Positions 1 to 10,759 of a stretch of DNA of 64,000 nucleotides are shown here, in pieces (position 1 is the stretch's first letter; each line of letters starts with the position of its first letter). The notes beneath the pieces are model-generated. The model was not told where the DNA came from. It was given only the letters and a program-made list of their open reading frames with translations, and did no database searches. Both the position numbers and the translations under genes were made by a program. Source of the stretch: Vespa crabro (Eukaryota > Arthropoda > Insecta > Hymenoptera > Vespidae); the NCBI RefSeq assembly GCF_910589235.1, contig NC_060960.1:4695839-4759838 (forward strand), written 5' to 3'.

Positions 1-640
1 CCTCTCTCATTCGTGAACATTTTCCTGCGCGATTTTAACCTCGCAAGTACCGATTATTTCGCTCTAAACTCGCCAACCCTTCGACTTTTCAATATCCACT
101 GCCTGCTCGCGTTAGGAGTACCATTTTATCCTCCATAAAAGCGAGTTTAAGATTGCCTAGTAACTATTAGAAAACGTATTATCGGATATTCAAATCTTCT
201 GGCAAACATCGATCTAATTTGAATTTCTATTGAATATTAAAATTTTTTTTTATTATATTATACTATATTATTTATATATTCTTGTGTGGAGAAAATGTAG
301 TTATATAAAAAGCATAGTTAATGAAATGATAAACAATATTAAACATTTTAAACGGTGAGATTATCGATTCGATATTAATTGCTAATAATTCTTTTTATTC
401 AATAATCAGTATGCAGTAGGAAATTATCAATAGGAAAATTTGTTTCAACATCAAAGGAAGGTCGATGTAATTTTTTCTTCATCGATTTAGATTTTACCGA
501 CGATGATTCGTCCTGTTCCACGTAGTCGCGGTTAGATGGCAGCAAATGTAACTTACCGCACACTTCTCTTTCAAGATAAAATATTAAATAAATAATAATC
601 GTTTCCATTTGAATTAATTTTAAAATAATCATAAGATTTC
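1..640. other. AT-rich spacer, no gene
   Basis: Non-coding spacer. AT-rich homopolymer stretches (T runs near 242-252) separate short unique segments. The reverse-strand open frame ending in the following GA tract owes its length to that tract and is not gene-like. No RNA gene or mobile-element end was recognised. Confidence 0.7.
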
Positions 641-644
641 CATA

Positions 645-680
645 GGAGAGAAAGAGAGAGAGAAAAAAAAAGAGAGAGAA

Positions 681-736
<56 letters not shown>

Positions 737-737
737 C
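645..737. repeat. (GA)n microsatellite, interrupted
   Basis: The purine strand is +. A mixed AAAG/GA leader (645-688) with an A9 run at 663-671 is followed by a nearly pure (AG)n core at about 687-730. Confidence 0.95.
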
Positions 738-1080
738 AAAACCATTTTGTAAGTAAATGATACCATTAACAAATATTGACGTTACTAATTGAACTATTTT
801 AATAACAATTGTGTCGCGGTAGCAATGACCATAATTCTTCACAATGGTATTGCATTGTCGCGTATAAAAAATATTTATCCTCGATATTAATCGACGCGAT
901 ACATACGCACGCGCTCTCATATAGCATATTTACGATCGTTGGAACTATCGTGCAAAACGAGAATTCGAAATTGATTGTGAAGCACGTAACTGACTTCGAC
1001 GATGGAATTGATTGAAGAAAAGAAATAAAAAGTAAAAGAACAAAAAAATATGAAGAAAAAAGATCACTTTGAGATCCGTA
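738..1080. other. Unique spacer, no gene
   Basis: Moderately AT-rich unique sequence rich in CpG. Overlapping open frames on both strands are under 100 codons and share no recognisable domain. An A-rich stretch at 1016-1062 ends the segment. Confidence 0.6.
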
Positions 1081-1440
1081 ACGCGTCAAACTAAACGGGG
1101 CTTCGAAGATGAAGCAAGGGTCGGACAGCTAACCAGGGCTGTCAGGAAGATACAGGACGTAGGACAAGAGTAGGGGCGCCCCCAAGAGACGTGTTCGCAG
1201 CGAACGCCCACGAAACGGTGACAGTCGGCGAAGATTTATGACGCTATAAAATATCATTTGTATTTGATGTCAGAGCGAGGGCTTGATTAATGCACTGCCG
1301 GGCGCACAATGAATAACCGACGTGTTGTTATAGTAACATCAATCTGAAAGAAGCACAGGGCGAGCCCCGTACGTTGATAAATTGTGTAGATTGGAGTTGC
1401 CGTTGCTGAGATACGATCGGCGAGCCGTCTACGATTCAAT
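1081..1440. promoter_or_regulatory. Candidate conserved non-coding block 1
   Basis: Higher-complexity, more GC-rich block between AT-rich spacers. It contains the homeodomain-like word GATTAATGC (near 1283-1292), CAATGAATAACC (near 1307-1318), an ATTTATGACGC word and GTTATAGTAAC. It carries no open frame worth calling. The regulatory reading is inferred from complexity and motif content only; conservation cannot be tested here. Confidence 0.3.
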
Positions 1441-1465
1441 CATTAATGCCTCTCTCCTTCCCCCC

Positions 1466-1467
<2 letters not shown>

Positions 1468-1506
<39 letters not shown>
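1468..1506. repeat. (CT)n microsatellite, pure
   Basis: Uninterrupted (CT)19, preceded by a C-rich leader (CCCCCC). It is one of the purest tracts in the window. Confidence 0.97.
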
Positions 1507-1509
<3 letters not shown>

Positions 1510-2514
1510 GGAATCGCAATAACTCCAACATATATTTGTTAAACCTTCGTGCTCCCAGGGCACCTTTCGAAGATACGAAAAAGAGCGTATGCTATCCAGC
1601 GAATGAATTTATCGGTACATTTTTAACAAACGTAGGTATATCGCGTGCATAACGAACATGGATTTTTCTTTAACTATTGTCATTTAATCCGTTAGCAGTC
1701 GATTTGATTTTATACAAATCGACGATTATATACATATAACGAATCTTTTATAGATTTTTTAGAACAACGTTAAAAAAAAGGAATCATAATCGTATGACTT
1801 TTTAACCTGTTTTTATTAGTATATATCGATTAATTTAAATATTAATGAACATAATTTATATAAATAAAATTTATATAACATCATTGACTTTTATATCATT
1901 CGATCTGTTAAAAACCAAAAATTCTTTCAACGTACCGATCGAACTCGTCGAAATATTTTCAAATGGTCGACTCTGATAAACTATCCGCGAAGTGTTACGA
2001 AAGAAAAGACCTTCGGACGAACGTATCGCGATATCAGAAGGGACAAGTGATGCATGAATCGTATTTTTCGCTCTCGCGTATTTTTCACAAGATATCGATC
2101 TTGATTTTTATAAATGGAGTTCGCGTACTATACTATTTCGTACTATACTAGAAACCACCACCAACATCACCACTGCTGCCTCGGCCTTTCGATTTAGATT
2201 TTAAAATAGCCAAACGTCTGCCTCTTGCCTCGCATAAAATCCATCAAACATCCACCGAGCTGCTACCACGATTCATAAATATTCCTTTCCGAGCACCGAT
2301 AATTAACTCCCGAGAGATAGCGTCTTCTCTTGCGTGTCATTAATAACGTTCCAATTTCTATAATTCTCCCTAATAATATCCTAATTAGAAAATTTAATAA
2401 AATTTCATCATTCTATGATCATTAATAAAAATTCTAACTTATATAAGATAAAAGAAGACAATACGAGGTAAGTAAACAATTTTATAAATGGTACGGCTTT
2501 TTTCGAATCTTGTA

Positions 2515-2520
<6 letters not shown>
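1507..2520. other. AT-rich spacer, no gene
   Basis: Mostly AT-rich, with A/T runs near 1750-1900 and 2380-2460. A small more complex patch at 2155-2300 (CACCACCAACATCACCACTG and following) has no coding signature. Nothing recognisable. Confidence 0.6.

Positions 2521-2548
<28 letters not shown>
2521..2548. repeat. (TC)n microsatellite, pure
   Basis: Fourteen TC units following CTCCC. Confidence 0.95.
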
Positions 2549-2552
<4 letters not shown>

Positions 2553-4190
2553 TTTTCAGAATAGAAAACAAAAATGATACCTATCGAAATTCAACGAAGC
2601 GCTTAATAAACGGCTCTTGCGGTCGTCCAATTTTCCTCGATTACGTGCGGCAGGAAAAGGGCCGAGAGTAGAATCGATCGTGGTAAATATGTCACAAAGT
2701 TTACGACGGACGACGTTCGCCGTGGCAAGAGAGAAGAAAGGAAGCGCGCTTCGTTGCTTCCTCGTAACACGATCATTAATCACTTACCAACAATGATTTT
2801 ATTCTTGCCGAGCGGTCGGTGCGTAACGTACCGTGACGAATCCAGGCACGGAGTGGACGATACATCACAGCGATACGTAATATTGCCTTTCTACCCTTCT
2901 TCCCCCGTCCACCCTTTGCCACTGTCTCCTCTTACAAAGGAGTGCAACGATAGAAAGAAAAAGAAAGGGAGAGAAAGAAAGAGGAAAACCACCATCGTAC
3001 GTGTACTTACGTGTATTGCACATATCCATATAAGTACAAAGATGCATATATACAAGTACGTCAATACATACACGTTGAATCACGTTTCAAGTATCGAAAT
3101 GTTCGAAGAGTCGTCGGAGCGCTTCGAGCTTTACTACACAGGAGATCGATTTACTCTTTCGCGCGTGCACATTGCTTTTCAAGCGTGGAAAAGAACCCCC
3201 TCGAGCCTTCGTGCGGAACAATCTTGTACGTTCAATGGTAACGCTGTAAATAATCTACGTCGAACGCGCTCTAATCGCGCGTGCCCTCGAAATCGAACGG
3301 ATCAGCTTCGATTCGATTCTCTTGCCTTGACTTCTCTTTTCGTCCTCATGCTTTTTCTTTCTTTTGTTCTATATGTAGCCGGGGAGAATGCATGGAGAGA
3401 ATCGCTTGATTTATTTGCTCATATGCTCGCATTTGGCTTTCACCAGCTCGTAAATCGTCGAAATTTCTGAAGCACGTCCATTACTATTTCACGAGACCCG
3501 TGACGAGGTCGTGTATATTTTTCGAATATGTGCTACCTCGATGACGTATTTTTCTGATTTCATTGTCATTTCTGTCCTTTTTTTCTTTCCATTTTCATCT
3601 CAATTACGTTTCTACGATCGTGTACTTTGAAATTTCAAAAAAGCACATGAAATAAATCTGTCCTAGTTAGATTAAAATAAGTTAGATTATAATTGAAGTG
3701 GATGATAAATAATCTAAATCGATGTGAAATTACCGTTCTAAAATTATATCTACACGGTATATTTCTTTACTTAACAAAAAAAAAGAAAAAAGAAAAAAAA
3801 ACAAAGAAATGTGCCGCATGTACATGCAAACCATCAAACATTCGTGTAAATTTTCCACCTTATCGCCCTTTCACAAAGCTTACACATATAAGCAAACGCA
3901 CACAAATATGTAAATATGCATGTAAAAAAAAAAGGTTATTCCGCGTCGATTTCCGGAGTGTAAAGCGGTCAAATCGATTTTCTCTCCTGGCTCGCAAAAT
4001 GCCAAGAGTGGATAGGACAAAAGAGCATAAAGCATTCCGTGACAAGGTAAGAGAGGAAAAGAAAAGGCTACTTTATTATATATGGGTTGATTATGCGCGT
4101 AAATATTTCACTTGGAATGATTTGAGAGCAACGAAAAAGAGAAGAAGATAGAATGAGAGGGGTAGTCGTAAAAAGAGATCGAACGCGTAC
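2549..4190. other. Mixed spacer, no gene
   Basis: Contains an open frame at 2754-3470 on + that starts with TTG, crosses a purine-rich AAAG/GAAA patch at about 2950-2990 and shows no domain. I do not call it a gene. Short A-rich patches lie at 3775-3803. Otherwise unique, CpG-containing sequence of unknown role. Confidence 0.55.
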
Positions 4191-4192
4191 AA

Positions 4193-4193
<1 letters not shown>

Positions 4194-4242
<49 letters not shown>
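4194..4242. repeat. (GA)n microsatellite
   Basis: Nearly pure (GA)n, followed by a looser GA-rich zone to about 4316 (AGAAAGAGAAAGAGAGGG type). Confidence 0.95.
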
Positions 4243-4247
<5 letters not shown>

Positions 4248-4452
4248 AAAAGCAGAGGGGTATATAGCAGTTAGAAAGAGAAAGAGAGGGAAAGAGAGGG
4301 GTAGGTATGAGGAGACAGGGATTTACGCGTGCGAGTCTGAACGCCCTTTATACGTCGTCGACGGCGTAATATATGACACCTATAGATCACAATTACGTGT
4401 AATGGCGCTCACTCTTGTATTCATGGCGATATTATTTCTGGTTGCCTTCCAC

Positions 4453-4545
4453 GTTCGTCGTAGTCGTCCTCCGCCACCACCTCCTTTACCCCTCCTCATC
4501 CTCCTTCTCCTCCTTTTCGTCGTCGGTCGTCGTCGTCGACGATGT
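4453..4545. repeat. GTC/CTC triplet-rich pyrimidine block
   Basis: Imperfect trinucleotide repeats: CGTCGTAGTCGTC, then CTCCTTCTCCTCC, then (CGT)n around 4518-4540. The + frame reads as Pro/Leu/Arg runs, which is a repeat artefact and not a protein. Confidence 0.8.
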
Positions 4546-4559
4546 CGGTTTCTCTCTTC

Positions 4560-5870
4560 CCCCTCGTGTGTTCCAGGCGAGACTTCGGTCCGTATGCTAA
4601 GCAGGCGGTAATTCTAGTTTGATTTACTTTCCCGCCCACCAAAGGTACCACCATTCTGCGGCGGAAGGAACTCTGAGCATTTCCAACCCACTGGGAAAAG
4701 TGATTACGACGGGATCGATGATAAGTCTTTTATGGCAACTCACTTCTCTTTTTCTTCATCTTAAACTTACAATCCTTTTTACAGCGTTGTATATATCCAT
4801 ATATATAAATATTAACATGCGAGATATCTCAATGAATCTAAATTTTTCTTTTTCTTTTTCTTTTTTTTTATAAAAGGGATAAAGTAGGAAAAGGAAATGT
4901 TCGTTAATGAAAGTAAAATATTTTACAACAAGAAATTAAATAAAATTGTAAATGGAGCACTGAATTGAATTAATGTAAAGTAGACATTAAACGAGAGGAT
5001 CCTATTTTTCTCTTTTTCTCTCTTTTTCGTTTTATACATTTATCAACATTGCACCGAGCACACTTACCGGCTAATTAGTCCATAACAACATCTATGGTAT
5101 TACGGAATATGATGAAATGTTAGAAATCGATCGATATCTTGTTCTACTCTGTATCGTCGAGCTCGTCGTAATTACGACAACCGTGTTGCTTGTCTCCTGC
5201 TTCGACGACATTGCTTTGAGATCGAGCCAAACGTCTAGCGATACCGATACCTACAGCCAAACTATCGTGTATCGATATCATTGATTTTAGCTCGACGACT
5301 AATAATAAACCTCGACGAGATACGTTTGTTTTTTTAATTAATTACTAGTAATTGTAATTACTCTTCGTATGTCGATTAAATTACATTTCATGTTGCCTTG
5401 TCATTTAGTGTAACGTAATACATTTCATTACATGTATAACATGTTAAAACAACACGTTATATTACGTAACATAATATATAACATTTAATTAATTTCTAAA
5501 ATAAAAGATTCAATCTCAAAACATTTCCCTTTTTATTCTTTTATCTATGTATTAAATTATTCATCAAAAAGTAATAAACATATAACATAATTACAGCCAG
5601 TACAATAAGTATAAGCTGTAAATTATCCCTTAACTTCGCTTGGTTTATTAGCTAAAAAGGATTAAGTGTAGTACTTATGTTAGAGATAAAAATCGGGCAT
5701 CATCAAGCCCATGAAATGACGAGGAAAAATCCACGAAGGGACATCGATACGACTTGAAGCTTATGGCTCATCGTCCGAGGGTCGGATGCTATTATTTTTC
5801 GGATGATGACTCAACGTCATCGTGAAGTGGGTAATGGTCGACGGACTAGGAAGGGAGTATGCTGCGTCCC
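4560..5870. other. AT-rich spacer, no gene
   Basis: Begins with a short complex patch (4610-4690, with CCCGCCCACCAAAGGTACC), then AT-rich DNA. ATTA-rich words at 5335-5480 look like mutated low-complexity DNA. No gene or RNA recognised. Confidence 0.55.
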
Positions 5871-5879
5871 AAAATGAAA

Positions 5880-6045
5880 TAAACTAACCGCCGGTTTCCC
5901 GACGACAGGCGATACGTCATGGTAACGGATTCACAATAGGACATTACTCTCTTCGTCCAGGACAATAGCTATCCCCGGCTCTGTCCGCATAAGTGTGTAT
6001 ACAGGGTCATTATTCGCACGCGCGCACGTGCCGACAACGACGAAA
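5880..6045. promoter_or_regulatory. Candidate conserved non-coding block 2
   Basis: More GC-rich unique block between AT-rich flanks. Words include TACGTCATGG (CRE-like ACGTCA), CATGGTAACGG and GGGTCATTATTCGC. A CACGTG E-box sits inside a GCACGTGCC run near 6026-6033. No frame is gene-like. Function is inferred only. Confidence 0.25.
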
Positions 6046-6800
6046 ATCAACGAAGGAATCTGAATTCCATGAAAGATACCAACTTTCCTTCTAAATGATC
6101 GTTTATACTATTGTATTTTATTGTTAAACGTAACGATACATTCTAATCTTTATATATGTCTATTCTATAAAAAAAAGAAATAAAAAAAAAATAGAATATT
6201 ACAATAAGAATTAGTATGTTAAATTTATATAAGTATGACAAAAGTAATGTTTTTAATTCATTTTTAAATAATCTCCATTGGAAAAATAATATAGACTATC
6301 TTTAAATACGATAGAAGACTCAAATCTTTATATTACTGTATTAGTTATAATTTTATTACAAATCTAATATTCTGTAAAATATTCGAACATATTCGTCTAT
6401 GACTATGTACGATGAAAAGCGTTAAGTTTCGCTTTTCGAATTTTCAAAGTTTGAGTATGCTCTCGTATACGGTGGTTATACAAAGGAATCACTCGTGTTT
6501 CCTGTAAATTGCGGATTCATGGTTTATCGCGGGACGGCTGAAACGTTTTACTGTTCGGCGATACGCGATAACGCCGCGATGACAGCACTACATTTTCAGT
6601 AAAATGAATCCAACGAATATGTGCTACACGAGGACAGTATCACAACGTTGCGCATATACGAGAAAAACCTACTCTTTTCTACCCAACTGCGTTTTCTCTA
6701 TCGACGATGAAACTCGAAATATCGAACGGGCCACAATCGGTTAGATTCCAGATGAAAAATCTCATACGAAAAAACGTACGCTCCGAAATTGACTCTTTGT
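6046..6800. other. AT-rich spacer, no gene
   Basis: A-rich patches at 6170-6192 and AT-rich unique sequence up to about 6420. A more complex stretch follows at 6470-6680 (GCGGGACGGCTG, GCCGCGATGACAGCAC) without coding structure. Confidence 0.55.
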
Positions 6801-6806
6801 ACTGTT

Positions 6807-6817
6807 CTTTCTCTCTT

Positions 6818-6858
<41 letters not shown>

Positions 6859-6889
6859 TTCTCTCTGTTTCTGTCTCTCTCTCTCTCTT
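6807..6889. repeat. (CT)n microsatellite, compound
   Basis: A CT/TTTC leader, a pure (CT)n core at about 6823-6850, then CTTT and CTGT interruptions. Short Ser-Leu open frames across it are repeat artefacts. Confidence 0.95.
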
Positions 6890-7435
6890 CAACGCCGTCA
6901 CATCAATTGATCAAATGTTTGTGATATTTTTCACTAACAACTCTACGATATCGACAACGTCGACATTCACACCTTCTAACGATAATAATCGGTTCATCGA
7001 AATATACCATGCTCTTTCTTTTTATACTTATAATGCATTTTACTGAATTTGATAATACTTTAACGAATGTTTATAAAGTTTTATAAAAATAAAATTCATT
7101 TATTCTTATTTACATTGTAATATAAAGAATATTACAGAAGCGTAAAGAATAGTTACGAGAAGTTATGAATTCATTCATGTCATTATTTTCAAGGCGCAAT
7201 CTAATTAACAATAATTGTATACATGGAACGCCCTTTTAATGCAATGAAAACGTAAAAGCGGTAAAAATTAACAATAGGATATTATAATAAAGAAAAAAAA
7301 GATCAAAGAAAATGCGTATGCATTTACTCTTGCAATTTTCAAATTTATCGCATCTCTTTCTCTCATTATTTCCTTGTTCGTATAATGTTCGAAGTTCTAC
7401 CATGTTATCGATAATAATTTGTCCCTGATGCGTCC
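6890..7435. other. AT-rich spacer, no gene
   Basis: AT-rich DNA with A-rich runs at 7288-7305. Nothing recognisable on either strand. Confidence 0.6.
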
Positions 7436-7439
7436 ATTA

Positions 7440-7735
7440 CCGTGCAGGCTGGTTTCCCGTGCATACGCGCAAAAGTAAATTAGTCGAAGGAATTAAAGGA
7501 AAAGAATGCTTAAATTATGATTTCCCATTTAAGCTCGAATTTATATGATTTCGTCCGATCGGTCGCGTACCGGCCGTTAATTTGATTTCCAATTAAGCGC
7601 ACGCAGGCCTCGTTAAAGGCGTAATGTGACTCGTTAAATTTAACTGTATGGCATTCGTTTGACGAACGAGGACAAATATTTACGATTCGATGGAGTGCCA
7701 ACCACCGTTCGCGAGCTAACAAACCGTAAACAACG
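7440..7735. promoter_or_regulatory. Candidate conserved non-coding block 3
   Basis: Unique block carrying several homeodomain-like words: TCCAATTAAGCGC (7588-7600), CCGTTAATTTG, CCCATTTAAGCTC and CTCGTTAAATTTAAC. The density of TTAAT/AATTAA cores in otherwise moderate-GC sequence suggests a cis-regulatory element; this is an inference from motif content. Confidence 0.3.
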
Positions 7736-8040
7736 AAACGTTTTTCGAAACCTTTCGTTACGATTTAACGTCGAATTATCCAAACATTTCGTTCGTATTC
7801 AGACTAACGAATGATCGGAACAAACGAAAGAACGAACGAGGTAAAAGGAGAAGCGAGATAAAAATTTTAGCCTACCCTAGAGAAAAATGATCACCCCCTT
7901 TTCAACTACATAAGTTCATGAAGTAATAATCATATATATTATTCAACCCCTCCGCGTGAAACAAAATATATGAAGTACTAAGATCGCGATATTGTTATAA
8001 TAAAGCAGCTATCGAGTAGAAAAGGCTGCCGTTATTAATT

Positions 8041-8135
8041 CGCATTAGTTTAATAGGCAGGGTAGTGGAAAAGAGAGAAGAAGAGAGATGAAGGGTGGTA
8101 AGAGAGCAAAAGAGAGGAAGAGAGAAACTGAAGAG
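8041..8135. repeat. GA-rich purine tract, imperfect
   Basis: Loose purine-rich run (AGAGAGAAGAAGAGAG and similar units) with frequent interruptions. It looks like a degenerate relative of the pure tract 250 bp downstream. Confidence 0.75.
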
Positions 8136-8139
8136 AGGG

Positions 8140-8300
8140 GAATAAGGTCACGCTAGAAAGTGAGTAATGAAGGCGGTTTATCTCCGAGGAGTAACTAGCG
8201 GTGTTCGTGTAATGGGGGCATTCATCAACGCGATCTCACATCGCCTTTCCGTTCGCATTTCGGAGTCTCATGACGATTCGCGCTACGAATCAACGATGAG
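8140..8300. promoter_or_regulatory. Candidate conserved non-coding block 4
   Basis: Unique, moderately GC-rich block between two GA tracts. Words include GTGAGTAATGAAGG, GCGGTTTATCTCC and CGTGTAATGGGGG. No gene-like frame. Regulatory role is inferred. Confidence 0.22.
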
Positions 8301-8382
8301 AAACGGAGCTGAAGCGATTCCTTCCTACGAGCTAACTTGGAAAGGTGGAATAAGGAGAAGGAAGAAAGAACCAGAAGAAAAT

Positions 8383-8385
<3 letters not shown>

Positions 8386-8427
<42 letters not shown>
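8386..8427. repeat. (GA)n microsatellite, pure
   Basis: Uninterrupted (GA)n ending in GGAAGAAAAAAGG. Confidence 0.96.
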
Positions 8428-8429
<2 letters not shown>

Positions 8430-8430
<1 letters not shown>

Positions 8431-10080
8431 GAAAAAAGGAGAGCATAATATCAAGTGGACTTCTCAGCATCGTTGAAATATTAACGATTCAATGCCGGTA
8501 ATGAACAAGCAGTCAGCTATCGAGGACTCATGTACTTCGCACCCTCTTTCAAAGATTGATTTTCTCACACTAGTTAAGCGTGCTAACATTGGCGACGGCC
8601 CGTAAAATGCTAAATATGTCCCGTCGAAAGCATAAATTTTCTACATCGATCTCGAACTTTACCCCATAAAATGGCTGATATATGGATTAGAATGTAAATC
8701 GAGAGCATAAGAACGTTCGAATATCTATTTATCTTGATCTAATTACATTATATCATAATTGTATTTATAATATATAAATATATATTATGAAAAGATGTCT
8801 AAGTGCATTGTCGGAAAAGATAAAAAAGGATATGGACATATTCTCAGAAAAATCAAACGTCCGAGAATGGATGTTATTTACAATCGATCGATAATCGATC
8901 ATCTTCTCTCTCTCTCTCTCTTTCTCTTTATTTTTCCCTTTCGAAGGTGATGAACCATAAAGTAAATGACCAAAAGAATGGAGCAAAGCACATCGGAGAA
9001 ACTCGAGATTTCGGTGCCGACGTTGTCGTTGAGAGATAAGTTTGAACAGGGTCGAGAATCCGGATAAAATTCAGGTAGGCCGTGAAGAAAGAAAGCATTT
9101 TGGTTTATCCGAAAACCGTACAACGCTTCTAGCCAAGCAAATTCGGATTGACGGGTTTCCGGATCCCGTCGACTTATATCGTCGACAAATACGCTTTAGC
9201 CGAAATGTTGTCATTCTTATTGCACGTTACCGCTTTTAAATAATCACGAACATTTAAAATATATACGGTAGATGAAAAGTATCCTTCGATAATACGATCG
9301 TATTTTATGTTGCAGCATTTTTGTATGAGTTCGATAAGGCGAAGCATGAGAAAAAAAGCACCGAGTACTCGAGCTCTCTTTATGGGGTTCAAAATAGAAT
9401 CGAAAGGACGAAGCACTATCGAAAACGACTGACCAATACCTAACCTGTTCCATGGTCCATTGATCCGTCAGAAGCCGTATACCTAAACGGAACAAGACCC
9501 CATTCGTATGTCCCGTGCAAATCCGTGCCAAGACGGGGCAAACAAACGGAGATGATCCTTTTGCCCTGCCTTGTATTCTGAGAATGAGGAAGAGGAAGTT
9601 AATAATGGTAGGTCGAGTATATTTTCCTTGTAATGGCCGTTAGACGGATATCGTATTCGAGGAATGCTCGTTATTGCTCGTTTAAAGTACCGAACTCGGT
9701 ATATTTCCTACGAAGAGAGATACGATCGCGCGCAAACGAGCGAGAAATAATGAAAGTGAAATAATAATTATATCTTTTAATACCTACGTTAAAAGGAATG
9801 GTAAAAAATAAAAAAATAAAAATAAAGAGAAACGAAAAATTGCTGTTAACCGGTGACTCTTTGAAAAATATAGGCCATCCGATATTCAACGAGGTGAATT
9901 TCGAAGAAAATCCTATAAACCATAACGGTGGTAAATTATTGAAATTATTAAGCAGCGATCCTGTTACTCGCTATTAACGATATTAACACCGCATTATGGC
10001 CGAGCTTCGTGGCGACGAAAATGACCGGAACGATGTCGACAAGAACGAAGAGAGACGTGCGAATTCCGTAAAAGTCTCCT
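8430..10080. other. Spacer with a short CT tract, no gene
   Basis: Unique and AT-rich sequence with a small CT tract inside. The segment at 9150-9186 holds two short adjacent inverted repeats (GACGGG with CCCGTC, and GTCGAC with GTCGAC). An A/T-only patch (AAAAAATAAAAAAATAAAAA type) lies at 9799-9823. No gene recognised. Confidence 0.55.
8903..8928. repeat. (TC)n microsatellite, short
   Basis: TTCTCTC followed by TC units, with an ATCGATCGATAATCGATC palindromic run immediately upstream (8882-8900). Confidence 0.9.
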
Positions 10081-10090
10081 CACATAAAGC

Positions 10091-10133
10091 CTTCTTTCTT
10101 TCTTTCTTTCTTTTTTTTTTTTTTTTTTTTTCT
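10091..10133. repeat. (CTTT)n plus poly-T
   Basis: Five CTTT-type units run into a T tract of about 21 nt, then CTTGG. This could be an old poly-A tail read on the reverse strand, but no retroelement body is seen beside it. Confidence 0.9.
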
Positions 10134-10369
10134 TGGATTCGTCGATGCGCATCCCATGGCCAGTCGTTCTCCTCTTCCGCTCTTCTTCGTCGTGTAGTAC
10201 GAGAAGAGGAGCCACGACAACATCGAACGAGGCCGTCGACAGGCCGGTCCCTCTTCCAGTCCCTCTTGCAGCCCTCTTCGGACCGACCCAAGCTACGATA
10301 TACCTACGTGTGGAACACGCAACGAGCACAGCGGGCAGCCGTATGATTACCGCCTTTTCGCAGTCCGCG

Positions 10370-10500
10370 CCTCTGTAATTATGATTTTATTTTTATGGAC
10401 ATAAATTATACAGGCTGCCTAGCTGTGTCATTATATGGCATTTTAATTCAAGGCTGCAGACATAATGGTAACCCGCGCTTCGGTTTCACTGCTCACCTGC
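10370..10500. promoter_or_regulatory. Candidate conserved non-coding block 5 (homeodomain words)
   Basis: Dense homeodomain-like content. TAATTATGATTTTATT begins at 10376 and runs into TTTTTATGG (10390-10398), which resembles Abd-B/caudal-type sites; CATAAATTATAC and ATTTTAATTC follow. The centre holds CTGCCTAGCTG (10415-10425) bracketed by ACAG/CTGT. The block ends with CATAATGGTAACC. A developmental enhancer is plausible; only the motifs are observed. Confidence 0.4.
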
Positions 10501-10508
10501 CCGGCGGG

Positions 10509-10745
10509 GAGTGAGGAAGGGTAGAATGAGTGGAAAAGAGAGAATGGAAGGGAGACAGATAAAGACAGCAAACGAAAGAGAAAGAAAAGGGGGAAGAAAA
10601 AGATACAAAGATACAAAATAAGAGAGACAAATGAAAAGAATAAAGATAGATGTAGGTAGAGAGAAAGACAGATAAAGACAGTGAAAATGAAAGAAAAAAA
10701 GAAGGAAGAAAAAAAAACAAGAAGAATGAAGGGAAGAGAAAAGCC
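10509..10745. repeat. Long polypurine tract
   Basis: About 235 bp of almost uninterrupted purines on +, built from GGAAGG, GAAAGAG, AAAGAC and AGAT units rather than a single repeat. The reverse strand reads as Phe/Leu/Ser-rich frames, which are artefacts. Such a purine/pyrimidine strand bias can favour triplex (H-DNA) structure. Confidence 0.85.
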
Positions 10746-10759
10746 GCAAAACATTTTGT

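Noticed and set aside
2754..3470. 238-codon open frame on +
   Set aside because: Begins with TTG, crosses a Lys/Arg-coding purine patch, has no domain, and its neighbours are non-coding.
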